Below are positions 35,086 through 45,619 of a stretch of 64,000 bases of DNA, in pieces. The notes beneath the pieces are model-generated. The model was not told where the DNA came from and searched no databases. It saw only the letters and a program-made list of their open reading frames with translations. Every line of letters starts with the position of its first letter. Position 1 is the first letter of the stretch. The stretch comes from Epiperipatus broadwayi. Its lineage: Eukaryota > Onychophora > Udeonychophora > Euonychophora > Peripatidae. The position numbers and the translations under genes were made by a program. The stretch lies in assembly GCA_028023455.1 (NCBI GenBank), contig JAQFVV010000032.1, positions 4,133,366 to 4,197,365 on the forward strand. Direction: 5' to 3'.

Positions 35086-35673
35086 ATGAATGTTTATGTA
35101 AATGATAAATATTTTCCCAATAGATATATAATTAAGACAGAAAAAAATAAATCATGGCCTTTATTCCCAGGAGGCTATAAAGTCACCAACCAAGATAGCA
35201 GCAGTTGGTGGCTAAAGACGGAGGGTGCTAAGAATCCCCTGATTGTGGACCCAGGCTGTCATTTATTGATGACTTTTTATTTAGGTACTTACAATTGCAG
35301 ATCACTTTCAAGTGAAAGAAGATTGCAAGAGTTAGAAGCAGAACTGTCTTATATTAAATGGGACATTATTGGACTTTGTGAAGTTAGAAGAAAAGGTGAA
35401 GAAACAATTGATTTAAAAAGTGGACATGCACTCTATTATAAAATCACAAATATTGGAAATACAGGTGCAGTAGGATTCATAATAAATAAAAAATGGAACA
35501 GCATTGTGGAGATTGATGGTAAATCTGACAGAGTGGCAAGATTAGTTATACAACTTAATAGAAGATACCAAATGCAGAGAATTCAGGTTTATGCCTCAAC
35601 AAGTTCTTATAGTGATGAAGTCGTAGAAGATTTTTATATGAATGTACAGAAGGCTTTTGCTCAGAGTAAATAA
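35086..35673 (+). pseudogene. RTE copy B: APE-like endonuclease, first part
   Basis: The endonuclease starts near residue 67 (LGTYNCRSLSSERRLQELEA), with Asn of TYNCRSL and Glu of GLCEVRRKGE as expected metal/catalytic residues. GAVGFIINKKW and RIQVYASTSSYSDE follow. A TAA at 35,671 stops the frame just before the GDLNAR motif. That motif (35,691), WKHPNEGTAKLDYILI (about 35,865) and GNDHRLVRCKI (about 35,961) are still readable after the stop and a poly-T frameshift. The first 66 residues are leader and probably not translated naturally. Confidence 0.75.
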
Positions 35674-36298
35674 CATTTTAAAATTGTTATGGGAGACCTT
35701 AATGCTAGAATTGTTAAATAAATGAAAGGTGAAAGTGCTGTAGGTAATTTTGGTTATGGTAATAGAAATGAGAGAAGACATAGACTTGGAGTTTGCAGAA
35801 AAAGAAAAACTTTATTTTATGATTTTTTTTTTTGAGAAAAATGTTAAAAAGAAATGAATATGGAAGCATCCAAATGAAGGTACAGCAAAATTGGATTATA
35901 TTTTGATTAACAGAAAGTACATATTTCAAGATTGCAATGTTCTTAATAAATTTATCACAGGAAATGATCATCGATTAGTAAGATGTAAGATAGGTGTTAA
36001 TGCAAAACTAGAGAGACAGAAATTTTTAAGAAAAAACAATATTTACAGTTGATATTCCTAATCTTCAGAAACATTCTAATGAATTTAAATTAGAACTTAC
36101 AATTTGGTTTTAAGTTTTAGTAGATTTTGAACATGATTTAGATTTGAATGTAATTAATATAAAAATAACTGATACACTTTTAAAAACTGCAACAAAGATA
36201 GCTGGTAGAAAAAAGCAGTAATTGACCAATAAAATTTCTACTGAGACTAGAGAATTTATGAAGAAAAGAAGGAATATGAAGATATACAAAATGATGCA

Positions 36299-36516
36299 TT
36301 GAAAAGGATTGAATATCTCAAATTTTGTAAAATGGTGCAGAAAACAATTGAAAATGATATAAGAAAGTATAACTGTGAATTAGCAAGGAAAGCTGTAGAA
36401 GAGAATAAAAGTCTCAAGAGTGTAAAACAACATTTTGGTATTGGTAGGAAATTTATATCTGCAATAAGAAAAAAAGATGGAATTATTACTAAAAAGAGAA
36501 ATGACATCATGAAATG
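36299..36516 (+). pseudogene. RTE copy B: linker between endonuclease and RT
   Basis: The piece (KRIEYLKFCKMVQKTIENDI and following) is a highly charged helical segment that links endonuclease to RT in RTE proteins. The minus-strand copy C repeats it at 40,552-40,836 (RIKYPEFYKMILKRINNDIR). It ends at the MITE insertion site. After the MITE the same protein continues as a WAEHFYQELYSN-like block. Confidence 0.65.
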
Positions 36517-36799
36517 ATGTTAAACCACTAAACATCACATGATCACCATCTCTTATACTAGCACAATTGTTGTAAACAAAGCAAAACTCTCCATACAGTA
36601 GTGCCACCCTGTGCCAAACAGAGTAATCAATGGATGACAGAAGGCTTGTGCATAAAATCCCCATCTAGTGCCTACTCATCCAATATCTCCAGACTAGTTT
36701 CTGGCTTGTGGCCATCATCAGTGAGGAGGCTTCTGTCATCCATTGATTACTCTGGTTGGCACAGGGTGGCACTACTGTATGGAGAGTTTTGCCTTTGTT
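36517..36799. mobile_element. Foldback MITE inside RTE copy B, 11-bp target duplication
   Basis: ATCATGAAATG occurs immediately before (36,506-36,516) and after (36,800-36,810) the 283-bp insert. That reconnects the RTE linker frame across the insertion. Inside, GCAAAACTCTCCATACAGTA (36,581) is mirrored by TACTGTATGGAGAGTTTTGC (about 36,773). Further pairing arms are GTAATCAATGGATGACAGAAG and CTTCTGTCATCCATTGATTAC. The left end (AACATCACATGATCACC) matches the right flank of the copy at 12,241-12,415. There is no open frame. A 9-11 bp duplication would fit a MULE-type family, but the superfamily is not established. Confidence 0.8.
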
Positions 36800-36990
36800 A
36801 TCATGAAATGGGCAGAACACTTTTATCAAGAATTATATAGTAATAAAGAAAAAGTACCTCCTATATCTATTACTTTCTTCTGAATTGCCCAGAATTTCAA
36901 ACAAAGAAGTGAGACATGCAATTAAATGTATGAAGAAAGGAAAGACTCCAGGTAATGATGGAATTATAATTGATATATTAAAAGAAGTAG

Positions 36991-37293
36991 GTGAAGAAAT
37001 ATAATTTTTTTTTAGCAAAGCTATATACCAAATGTCTAAATGATAAAGATGTGCCAGATGATTGGAAGAATGCAATATTAATATTAATATTTAAAAAAGG
37101 TGATAAAGAAGATATTAGAAATTACAGACCTATCAGCCTTTTATCAGTTTTAAACAAAATTTTTATCAAGATAATTACAACTCATCTACAGAGAACATTG
37201 GATTTCCACCAACCAAGAGAACAAGCTGGATTTAAAAGTGGTTTTAGTAGATCATATTCAGGTATTGAGAGAAGTTATAGAAAGAACAAATAA
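36991..37293 (+). pseudogene. RTE copy B: RT N-terminal piece
   Basis: KKGKTPGNDGIIIDILKEVG (just upstream) leads into this frame, which contains VPDDWKNAILILIFKKGDKE, DIRNYRPISLLSVLNKIF and REQAGFKSGFS. These are the RT-0 to RT-3 blocks of RTE. A frameshift near 37,240 moves the domain into the next piece. Confidence 0.75.
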
Positions 37294-37738
37294 ATATGAG
37301 TTGCCATTATGCTTTGGATTTGTAGATTATAAAAAGGCCTTTGATTCTATAAACATTTCTTCAGTGATTAAAACAATGGATCATCAAGGTATAGATCCAG
37401 GATATTGTCATATTTTAAAGAATGTTTATAAAAATGCAACAGCAACAATTAATTTACATAATGATAATAGAAAAGTCAACATTGAGAAAGGTGTAAAACA
37501 GGGTAACTCCATATCTCCAAAACGTTTTACAGCAGTGCTGCAAGAAGTATTTTGTGGATTGAAATGGGAAGCTAAAGGAGTGAAAGTAAATGGAGATTAT
37601 TTAAGTCATTTAGATTTTGCAGATGATGTAGTTGTTTTTGCAAATAATGCTTTAGAGCTGCAGGAAATGTTGCAGGAATTATTAGATGAAAGTAGGAAAG
37701 TAGGACTAAAGATAAATGTTAAAAAAAAACTAAAGTAA
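37238..37738 (+). pseudogene. RTE copy B: RT palm
   Basis: The 166-residue frame holds motif A LCFGFVDYKKAFDSI (about 24-38), motif B GVKQGNSISPKRFTAVL (about 88-104), and motif C SHLDFADDVVVFA (about 123-135) with both Asp residues. It then has LKINVKK (motif D). The frame breaks at an A-run next to KTKVMFN, where one A has been gained or lost. Confidence 0.85.
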
Positions 37739-38064
37739 TGTTTAATGGATTTTTTCAAAATATGAAAATAAAGACTGATTATGATGAGTTAGAAGAAGTT
37801 AACAGTTACAAACACTTTGGTCAGATTATTAATACAGATGGAAACATAAGGGGTGAAATTAATCATAGAATTAAACTTGGTTGTAGTGGTTTTGGTAGAA
37901 ATATGCTTATGTATTTGAAAAGGAAGGTTTTTAATAAATGTGTCTTACCAGTTCTTACTTATGGATCTGAGGCTTGGACATGTAATACAAGAGCAATACA
38001 GGGACTTCAGACCATTCAAAGAAGTATGGAGAGATGCATGCTGGGAATAACAAGAAGAGATTGA
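37738..38064 (+). pseudogene. RTE copy B: RT thumb/C-terminal piece
   Basis: It starts at MFNGFF and contains ELEEVNSYKHFGQIINTDGN, RKVFNKCVLPVLTYGSEAWT and MERCMLGITRRD, which follow the RT palm in all RTE proteins. A piece of the post-RT region (ERIA..KWRWAGH-like) is deleted in this copy. The end (RPHARWMDEIKK and ELGETFILQWID-like sequence) is readable in other frames to about 38,270. Confidence 0.8.
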
Positions 38065-39355
38065 AAAGGCAACAAACAGAAGAGGTGATAATAGATGCAC
38101 AATTGAAATCTTAAACTGGATTCTAAGAGACTGTAAAAGACTCAGAAATAGACCACATGCGAGATGGATGGATGAAATAAAAAAGTATGCAGTGGTGATG
38201 TGGAGAAGAGAATCTAAAGATCAGAAGAGATGGATTGAACTTGGAGAGACCTTCATCCTGCAGTGGATTGATAATGGTTGTTGTTGTTGATGATAATGAT
38301 ATAATATTCAAATTTATATATATTAAATCCAGTAATATTCATATAATTTAACTTATTCTATTAGAAGTACTTTCGACTATATTCCTTTTAGTATTTAACT
38401 ATATAACATTGAATAATCAAAATGAGACATCATTTCATAACTCCTATAATTCTATTCAGTTTCCCCACAGTTCTGTTATTTTAATTTTTGATGATTGATG
38501 ATTTCTTGAAATTAATATAGCCTCTTTTATTTTATGTTTATTGTGGCAACGTTTTTATAGAATAAGTTAAATTATATGGATATTACTTTATTTAATATAT
38601 ATTTAAATTTGAATAATAGATATATTTTGGAAAGAATACAGACATCAAACTTAATTTATTTTACACATATATATCTTTACTTTATGTTCTTTGAAATCTG
38701 TATTGCTTTTGTGTTAAGTGTACAAGTTTCAAATCCATAAGTGAGAACTGATGAAGCTTCAATTAAAATCTTTCTTTTGAAACATATAGACATGAATGAT
38801 ATCTAGTTTAAAATTTCAACTGCATCAATATTGTCATATCTTCTAGCAATATGATCAGTTCAGCCTTATTTCAGTCTCCTAATTCTTTCAATGATGTCAA
38901 CAATAGCTTTTTGTTCTTTCATATATCTCCATACATTATTAAATTATTTGAAATCTCTGTACTGCTCTTCTGATATGTGTCCAAATCTCATATCGATAAA
39001 TAAGAATTCATAATATATTAAAAATTTTCTTTTCCAAACACTGGCATACTTTCTTTTAGAATTATTTTTGGGAAAAGCACTTCATGTTTAGTTCTATGAT
39101 TTATTTCATCTATTATATGTCCATCTCTATTAATAATCTCATCAAGGAATATCTAGTTATTAATGTTTTCATTTTCATTTTTTCTAAGAAAATAGATTGA
39201 ACATTATTTTAGACTTTTAGCATTTATCTTTTGTTCTAAACTCTTGCAATATTTTCTGAAATTCTGAAGGGTTAACTGTGAAAACAATCAAATCATGTGC
39301 AAAAATCTGAATTATTAAAAATTTCCATGTATTTTCATAATTTTAACTTTCCATT

Positions 39356-39565
39356 TTAATCTACAAAATATTGCTTGTAAAACTGCTGTAAAAAGTTTTG
39401 GGGATATGGAATTTTCTTGTTATACAGTCTTATCAATGTTAATCTTTTTAAAATTACTATGTAATCTATGTCTTTATAGCCCAAAGCTTTAATCACTGTC
39501 AAATTGCTTATTAAGTCAAATGGCTTTTTTTGTAATTTACAAATACAAAGCATAAAAGCAAGCAC
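39356..39565 (-). pseudogene. RTE copy C: RT palm remnant
   Basis: This 69-residue frame aligns with residues 22-90 of the copy B palm: MLCICKLQKKPFDLISNLTV in place of LCFGFVDYKKAFDSINISSV, then IKALGYKDIDY and NIEKG.KQGN decayed to YNKKIPYPQN. The motif A Asp is lost. It has no function. Confidence 0.6.
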
Positions 39566-39903
39566 CTATTTATTGGTTAGTTCTATAAGTGCTTTCAAAT
39601 CACAGTTTAATCCATCTTGTTATTTTACTTGGTTTGAGTTCAAAGTTCACATTAATTAAATTGTAATTATCTTAGTAAAGTTCTAATATAAAATTGATAG
39701 AAGAATTATAAGTTTTAATTTTATTAGTTATTACTTTTCTTAAATATCAATATTAATATTCTATTCTTTCATGCATCTAATACAGCTTTGTCATTTAGAC
39801 ATTTAGTGTATAGTTTGGCAATTATTTCTTTTTTTAATTTATTTTCTTATTTTTCTTTCTTCATAGATTTGATTTACATTCTCTTTTTTTAAAAAAAAAA
39901 TAT

Positions 39904-40372
39904 TTGATATTTCAGATATGATATGTTGAATTATTTCCATCATCTATGAGTGAATATTGAATGTATAGAAAATTTTAAATTTTATTTAAACTTTCCAAAT
40001 ACAAATGTGTTAGTAATAACACACAAATAGACAACACAGGTTAGTAAACACAATGTTAAGCTCAGTTGGGTAGAGTGTTTGCCTTAAATTCAATATTCAA
40101 GAATCTAAAAGTACAAGTTTAACTTCTAAGTGACTATTGTCACTGTGCATATAGGCCAGCTACACCTAAAGAAGAATGAAGAACAATACTACTTGAAATG
40201 TTGTGTAATTACTAACCTGTGTTATCTATTTGTGTGTTATTACTAACAAGTTGTTTGTATTTGGAAAATTTAAATAAAGTTTAAAAATGTCTATACATTC
40301 AATGACCAACATATCACATCTAATAATATACCATCATCACAAATCTTCAGACAAATACTTGATATTTCAGAT
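39904..40372. mobile_element. tRNA-like retroposon with inverted arms, nested in RTE copy C
   Basis: The direct repeat TTGATATTTCAGAT is at 39,904-39,917 and 40,359-40,372, with near-identical bases further out. Inside, long inverted arms pair (left 39,956-40,048, right 40,209-40,303: CATACAAATGTGTTAGTAAT-like sequence against ATTACTAACAAGTTGTTTGT). The unpaired core has AAGCTCAGTTGGGTAGAGTG at about 40,057, an excellent pol III A box. A decayed box B (AAGTTTAACTTCT) follows about 55 bp later. Target duplications this long point to LINE-mediated insertion, yet the arms make the whole copy a hairpin. Confidence 0.65.
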
Positions 40373-40551
40373 TAGTAATTGAAATAATTACTTGTTTTTT
40401 ATTCTTTATTACTGTAAACTTTCTTGTGGAACTTTTTCATACATTTTATTATGATGATATTCCTTTTTTTTAAATAATGGTTCCATCTTTTTTTTTATTG
40501 CTGAAACTTTTCTTTCAAAATCAAATTATTTGTTTTATATTTTTGAAACTT

Positions 40552-40836
40552 TTATTCTCTTCTATAGCTCTTCTTGGCAATTGAATTATATTTTCTTATG
40601 TCATTATTAATTCTTTTAAGTATCATTTTATAGAATTCAGGATATTTAATTCTTTTTAATATGTCATTTTTAAGTATTTCATTTTTTCTTCTTACATTGT
40701 TTTGATTCAGTTGAAAATTCACTATTTGAATTTCTATTCTTTTTGCAATAGCTTTTTTCGTTACAGTTCTTAGTAGAATATCAATTATCTTCTTCATAAT
40801 TTCAGTTAAATATAATTTTGTTAAAAATATCTTCAA
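40552..40836 (-). pseudogene. RTE copy C: linker remnant
   Basis: This 94-residue frame is rich in Lys and Ile. ILKRIKYPEFYKMILKRINN then DIRKYN matches LKRIEYLKFCKMVQKTIEND then IRKYN of copy B. This confirms the element identity where the RT is badly decayed. Confidence 0.6.
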
Positions 40837-41659
40837 ACTGTGTCAATATTTAAAAATAATTAGAAAATTTTAATTTAAATTCATTAGGGTGTTTCTAAAG
40901 ATTATAAATATCAATTGTTAATACTGGCATTGTTGATTTTTTTTTTCTCTTCAGTATTTGGCATTAATACATATCCTACATCTCACTGTTTGATGATTAC
41001 TTCTTATTCTGAATCTGTCAAGGACATGCATATTTTATTTTAGTCAAAATATGATATAATTCTATTTTTCCTGTATCTAAAGCTTCTATGTTTATTTCTG
41101 TTTAGCATTTTTCTCAAAGAAAACATTCACAACATAAATCTTTCCTTTTTCTGAAAATTCTACATCTTGTGTTATCTCTCATTTCTGTCACCATAACCAA
41201 ATTTCACATATAACTTTGATCTGCCAATCATTTTCCAATTCTGACATTAAGTCTCCTTTGATAGTTTTATAATGTTGTTTGAAAACATTTTTTTATATCC
41301 ATCTAAAAATCCTCTAATATTTATGTCAATGAGAACCTGTTGGAGTATATGTATTTGATATATTCTATTATAGTAATAAATAATCTTGCCACACTATGAT
41401 TAATTTCTACAATGTTGGTTTTTTACTTTTTATTATTTGTGCCTTTGTAGTAAAGTATATGTTCATTTTTAAAATTAATTGCTTCTTTATCTTCTAAATT
41501 CAACAAAGTCCAGCAATGTTCCATTTCATACTTACAAAGTATTTTTTCAATTTGTATAATCTTTCTTCTCTTAAAAGTGATTTGCATTTTTAGATAGCTA
41601 TATAAAAAGTCATTATCAAATAGAAATCTGATATTATTGACAGAAGAATCTTAGTATCC

Positions 41660-42380
41660 TATTCTTTTAACCACTAATTTGTTCCTTGTCTAGCTTTCTG
41701 GAAATAAGGATTATAGTTTAGTTTTGTTTGTCATGATTGAAAATATCAACAAGATGATCATTCTTACAAACATTCATTCTACCTTCATGAAATCTCAATT
41801 AATCTTCTAATTAATAAGTGTCAAGTAATTGAGAAAAAAGACAATAGTATTTCTTGCTTTAAAACTTGCACATAAAGCCAGCAAGCTCACCACAATTTGC
41901 TGATGAATGTTGGTAAATAGTCTATCCATATTCATTTACAACAAAAATAATCACATAGTAATAACAATTGAGTGAATAAAATCATATGGAGTGTACATTA
42001 CCAAAATTGGTTTCTTTAAAAAACCACAAAAAAAAAAAAAAAAAAGTTAAAAGATTTTCTTTTATTTAAAAGTAAACTTCTTTCCATAGGCTAATAGAAT
42101 AAACAAATTATATAATAATTAATGGTAATTGTTAAATATTAAATAATAAATAAATTATGGAAGCACTTTCAGTTACTGAAATTCCTTTTAAGTAAAAGCA
42201 ATTGAAAAAGATTAAATAACAAGAACTGAAAGCAGATCTAGTGCATATTGCTAATTGAAAATTTAAATATAAACATAATGTTGGGGGGAGTGATTTGCAT
42301 TTTATATACATATTTATTTTTTGATAATCTGCCATATTGATGCTAATATATATAATATAAATCGATGTCTGTATTTTTTA
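41660..42380. other. AT-rich non-coding stretch
   Basis: No gene. An A-run lies at about 42,029-42,045. Confidence 0.3.
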
Positions 42381-42385
42381 TTATT

Positions 42386-42455
42386 GTATTTACTAATATT
42401 TAATTATAAGATTCCATATATATATATAATCTTATAATTAAATATTAGTAAATAC
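42386..42455. repeat. Perfect 28-bp inverted repeat with TA-rich loop
   Basis: GTATTTACTAATATTTAATT then ATAAGATT (42,386-42,413) is exactly mirrored at 42,428-42,455. The loop is about 14 bp of CCATATATATATAT. It would extrude as a cruciform or fold as an RNA hairpin. It sits just before the F1 LINE. Confidence 0.8.
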
Positions 42456-42804
42456 AGCAATCAAAAATTTTTGAAAGTACAAAAAATATAATCATCACTT
42501 ATGAGCGCATTTAACTATCCTCATCATCACATAGGAGCATATAGTAATGGGAATATATGATTTACAGAAAATTAACTGAATGAGGCAAGTAAGAAATTGA
42601 AAAGTGGAAAGGCAAGAAGTTTGAATGAATGGGCAGCAGAGATGGTAATGAATTTAAAGCAGAAGGCAAAATTAAAATTTATCATGTTTTAATAAAATGG
42701 CACAGAAGGGAGATCTTCCAGGTAGTTGGAGTAATACAAGAGTAAGGCTATTATTTAAAGGGAGGGTAAGTATTATAGAAAGTTAAACAATTATAGTACC
42801 ATCA

Positions 42805-43035
42805 GTGCTATATAAAGTTTTCTCATATATGGTGGCTGAAAGGGTGGGAGAAATGCAAGGAGGTTTTCGATCAGATAGGGGTATAGGAGATACTTTATTT
42901 GTAGTTACACAACTTAAGGATATGAGTAGGAATACAGGTAGACAGTTATATATGGTTTTTATAGATATAGAGAAGGCATATGATAGAGTAAATAGAAATA
43001 GATTATGGATAAATTTAGTAAATTTGGGATATTAA
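42805..43035 (+). pseudogene. LINE F1 copy 2: RT with motif A
   Basis: The 76-residue frame has VLYKVFSYMVAERVGEMQGG, FRSDRGIGDTLFVVTQLKDM and YMVFIDIEKAYDRVNRNRLW. The GEMQGGFRSDRG block shows what the first copy has lost at its stop near 2,710, where the homologous Met-Gln-Ala-Ser is altered. Confidence 0.8.
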
Positions 43036-44130
43036 AAAAATTATATGAAAATAATTACTATATGTATCAATTAGGGGATATAGAATCAGTTAAAGTTAAA
43101 AATGGGGTGGGACTATGTCAAAGTTGTTCTCTGTCACCTATTTTGTTTTTGTTGTATTTGAGAGAAATGGAGAGAGCAATACAAAGACTAGAAAGGGGCA
43201 TAGAGATTAGTAGGTGGCAAGGGAGTAAATACACTGTTGGGTCTTTTATTTGTGAATGATGTTTTTTTGTGTGTGCAGAAAGAAGGGAAGATATGGAAGT
43301 TATGCAGAGGACATGTGCAAAGGTGGATAAAGAGATGAGGGTTAAATTTAGTGAAGAAAAATAAAAAATAATGAATATTAATACTGGGGAAAGAGAAGAC
43401 AAAGAATTTCTACTGGAGGATATAAAGTTAAGTGTGGTGATCTTAAGTAATCAGAGAAATTGATTGGACAAATGGTAAAAAAAAATTGATAAATGAAGCA
43501 AAGAAAAGAAAGGGATTGATAAAGAAATTAACAGTGTTTTCATATAATAAATATGATATAGCTAGAATTGTATGGAAGGGAGTGGCAGTAGTAGGGTTAA
43601 CATATGATAATGATGCATTATATGTTAGTAAAGGGGTGTTATATACTTAGAAAAAGTACAAAGAGAAGTCGGAAGACATGCATTAGATGCAGAAGTATGG
43701 ATGTTAAAGAAGGCAATTCAAGGAGAAATGGGATGCTGAAGTTTTTTGTACGAGAGATGCAAAAAGTAAAATGAAAATGTTTGGTAGATTGCAGTTTATG
43801 GATAATAAAAGAATATCCAAAATAGTATTTAACTAGGTTATGAATAAAGGGCAGGCAACAAGATAGGTGAGAATGGTAATGCAATATGCAGAAGATTTAG
43901 ATAAAGAATTTATGTCAGTATGCTTATGCAAAAGGTGGGATGATTGTGTTAGGAGAATTGTTGAGTGTTATAGTGTTAAGGAATGGGATAGAATAGATGC
44001 ATTAATAAAAAATAGGGAGTTGGAAAGATAGAGAGTTAGTATAGAGAGTAAAAAGAGTTTAAATATTTATAGGAGTAAACAAAATATTGGGTGTGAGTTA
44101 GTTTATGATAATAGCAAGGAAAGTAGTTTA

Positions 44131-44316
44131 TTGTTTAAGGCTCAAACAGGATCTTTAGCAACAAGGGAATATACACATAAATGGAAAAATTTGGGTGATT
44201 TAGTCTGCAAGTTGTGTAAGGAAGGCATAGAAAATATTAGGCATCTGTTAATTCAATGTAAATGCTTGAAAGCAGAAAGGGTACAGATAATGATGTTATG
44301 GAAGAATAAATACTGA
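44131..44316 (+). pseudogene. LINE F1 copy 2: C-terminal zinc-knuckle-like region
   Basis: The 61-residue frame has VCKLCKEGIENIRHLLIQCK, giving C-x2-C-x8-H-x4-C spacing. This is the C-terminal CCHC cluster found in many LINE ORF2 proteins, probably nucleic-acid binding. The same half-motif in decayed form identifies the remnant at 5,080-6,130. Confidence 0.7.
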
Positions 44317-44814
44317 ACAAAGTGTTTATACAGAAAGTGGCTTATTGTTTTTTATGCTGGGTTTGGAAAAAGATAAGGGGGTTTTAGATATAAAGGTCAT
44401 GAAATTGACAAAGATTATGTTGTGGAAATGGGATGGAACAGGATAGAGAAGAATATGGGAAAACTTGGGATAAGGATTGGAAAGGGAAGTCAAAATGGCT
44501 AACAGATTTCTCTGGGCATAAATGCTGAGAGATTCCTGACTCCATATAAGAAGTCACACATCACATCAATATCACAGCTTTGTCAACTAATACTTTGGAA
44601 GATTAACCTTTCCATAATTCTGTGCTCTTAACATTTACTGGCTGCATATTGATTAAGTCCTGCTTGTATTTATATATTAGTTATAGCTTCTTTTATTTTC
44701 CTTTTATTGTTATTTTTTTCAATTTGCAATATTTTTACATGATTATAATTACAATTAAAACCATATGCACATGATTTATTATGGCCGTAAAAAATAGAAG
44801 TGGATACATATTAT

Positions 44815-44838
44815 TATCTTATATATATATATATTATT

Positions 44839-44872
<34 letters not shown>

Positions 44873-44875
44873 TAG
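44815..44875. repeat. Compound (TA)n(AC)n(AT)n microsatellite
   Basis: TATATATATATA, then ACACACACACAC, then ATATATATATAT in direct succession, adjoining the left arm of the foldback at 44,868. Confidence 0.8.
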
Positions 44876-45612
44876 TAGAAATCAATCACATGTCACATGA
44901 CCTATATAGATTGTATTACCAATATGTAATATATAAAGAGCCTCCTAATAGCTCTAAACAAGCTTTTTTTTTTTTTTTATGATAAATGCTAGAAGAGAAA
45001 GTACCTTAAGCCTTTATCTATGATTGTCTCCATTCTCAGACCGGTTTCAAGCTCTTCACTGAAGGGAGCCATAGCTTGAAACCAGTTTGGGGATGGAGAC
45101 AATCATAGATAAAGACTTCAGGTACTTCCTCTTGTGGCATTTATAATAAAAAAAAATTAAATAAATAAGCTTGTTTAGAGCTATTAGCAGGTTCTTTATA
45201 TATTACATATTGGTAATGCAAGCTATATAGGGCATGTGACATGTGTCTGATTTTTACTAATATTATAATTTTGCTATTAGAGCTTTGGCTATATTAAATT
45301 GCTAAACCTACTAATATATGGGATTGCTAAATTTAGTTTGGTCCATATATTTTCTTTAGTTAAAGAACTGAATTTGAAGACATGTAGGTGTCTAAGATTT
45401 AGATCTTTTTTTTAATATTTAAAAATTAAATAAATACTTGGCTTGAGTTAGTATTTTGAATCTAATGTTCTAGATTCTCACTGAAGGGAGCCATAGCTCA
45501 AAACTGGTCTGGGGATGAGGACAGTCATAGATAAATGCTTCAGGTACTTTCTCTTGTAGCATTTATCATTAAAAAAAAGCTTGTTTAGAGCTATTAGCAG
45601 GCTCTTTATATA
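44868..45612. mobile_element. Composite foldback/SINE-like repeat, locus 2
   Basis: The first 400 bp are one long palindrome. 44,868-45,058 (CACATGTCACATGACCTATA ... CTAATAGCTCTAAACAAGC ... CAGACCGGTTTCAAGC) mirrors 45,061-45,265. A further right-half copy follows at 45,475-45,612 (GGAGCCATAGCTCAAAACTG to GAGCTATTAGCAGGCTC). Between them lies the segment that also occurs at 10,640-10,790 (AGAGCTTTGGC... TGCTAAACCTACTAATATAT). The two loci share outer ends, middle and right half, which defines a repeat family with inverted duplication. Confidence 0.65.
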
Positions 45613-45619
45613 TTATATA

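Larger units (their letters stand above)
35140..38300 (+). mobile_element. RTE-clade LINE, copy B, nearly full length, interrupted by a MITE
   Basis: The order is a 5' leader, APE-like endonuclease (35,280-36,000), linker with coiled-coil character (36,050-36,516), a nested MITE (36,517-36,799), RT (36,920-37,740), C-terminal RTE region to about 38,265, and a tail of TGTTGTTGATGATAATGAT. Without the MITE it is about 2.9 kb, close to the usual 3-3.3 kb of RTE elements. FADD, GVKQGNSISPKRFTAVLQEV and VLPVLTYGSEAWTC are diagnostic RTE/BovB wording. Stops at about 35,671 and a few frameshifts make it inactive, but it is the youngest RTE copy here. Confidence 0.9.
38690..41650 (-). mobile_element. 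RTE-clade LINE, copy C, decayed, minus strand
   Basis: Read on the minus strand, endonuclease traces appear near 41,450-41,150 (SVARLFI then a decayed VYASTS and EDF region). The linker follows at 40,836-40,552, the RT palm at 39,565-39,240 (KKPFDLISN for motif A, QNF for decayed motif B, NLDFCT.F for decayed FADD) and the post-RT region at 38,935-38,820. VLTYGFETCTLNTKAIQ at 38,690-38,780 repeats a block that already appeared at about 39,000, so the lowest part is probably a second fragment. Interrupted by the insertion at 39,918-40,358. Confidence 0.75.
42535..44569 (+). mobile_element. F1 non-LTR retrotransposon, second copy, decayed
   Basis: It aligns with the minus-strand copy at 959-3,765 from GCATATAGTAATGGGAATAT (42,538; the same words occur near 3,060 on the minus strand) to the shared CACACATCACATC end (44,558-44,569). 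RT motif A is at about 42,955 and motif B, with GLCQSCSLSP, at about 43,110. Motif C has lost FADD (LFVNDVFLC-like at about 43,245). A Cys/His cluster lies near 44,200. The endonuclease is absent, so this copy is more heavily 5' truncated than the first. Confidence 0.85.

Noticed and set aside
36256-36664. Minus-strand frames of 84 and 94 residues
   Set aside because: Antisense shadows of the RTE linker and of the MITE hairpin.
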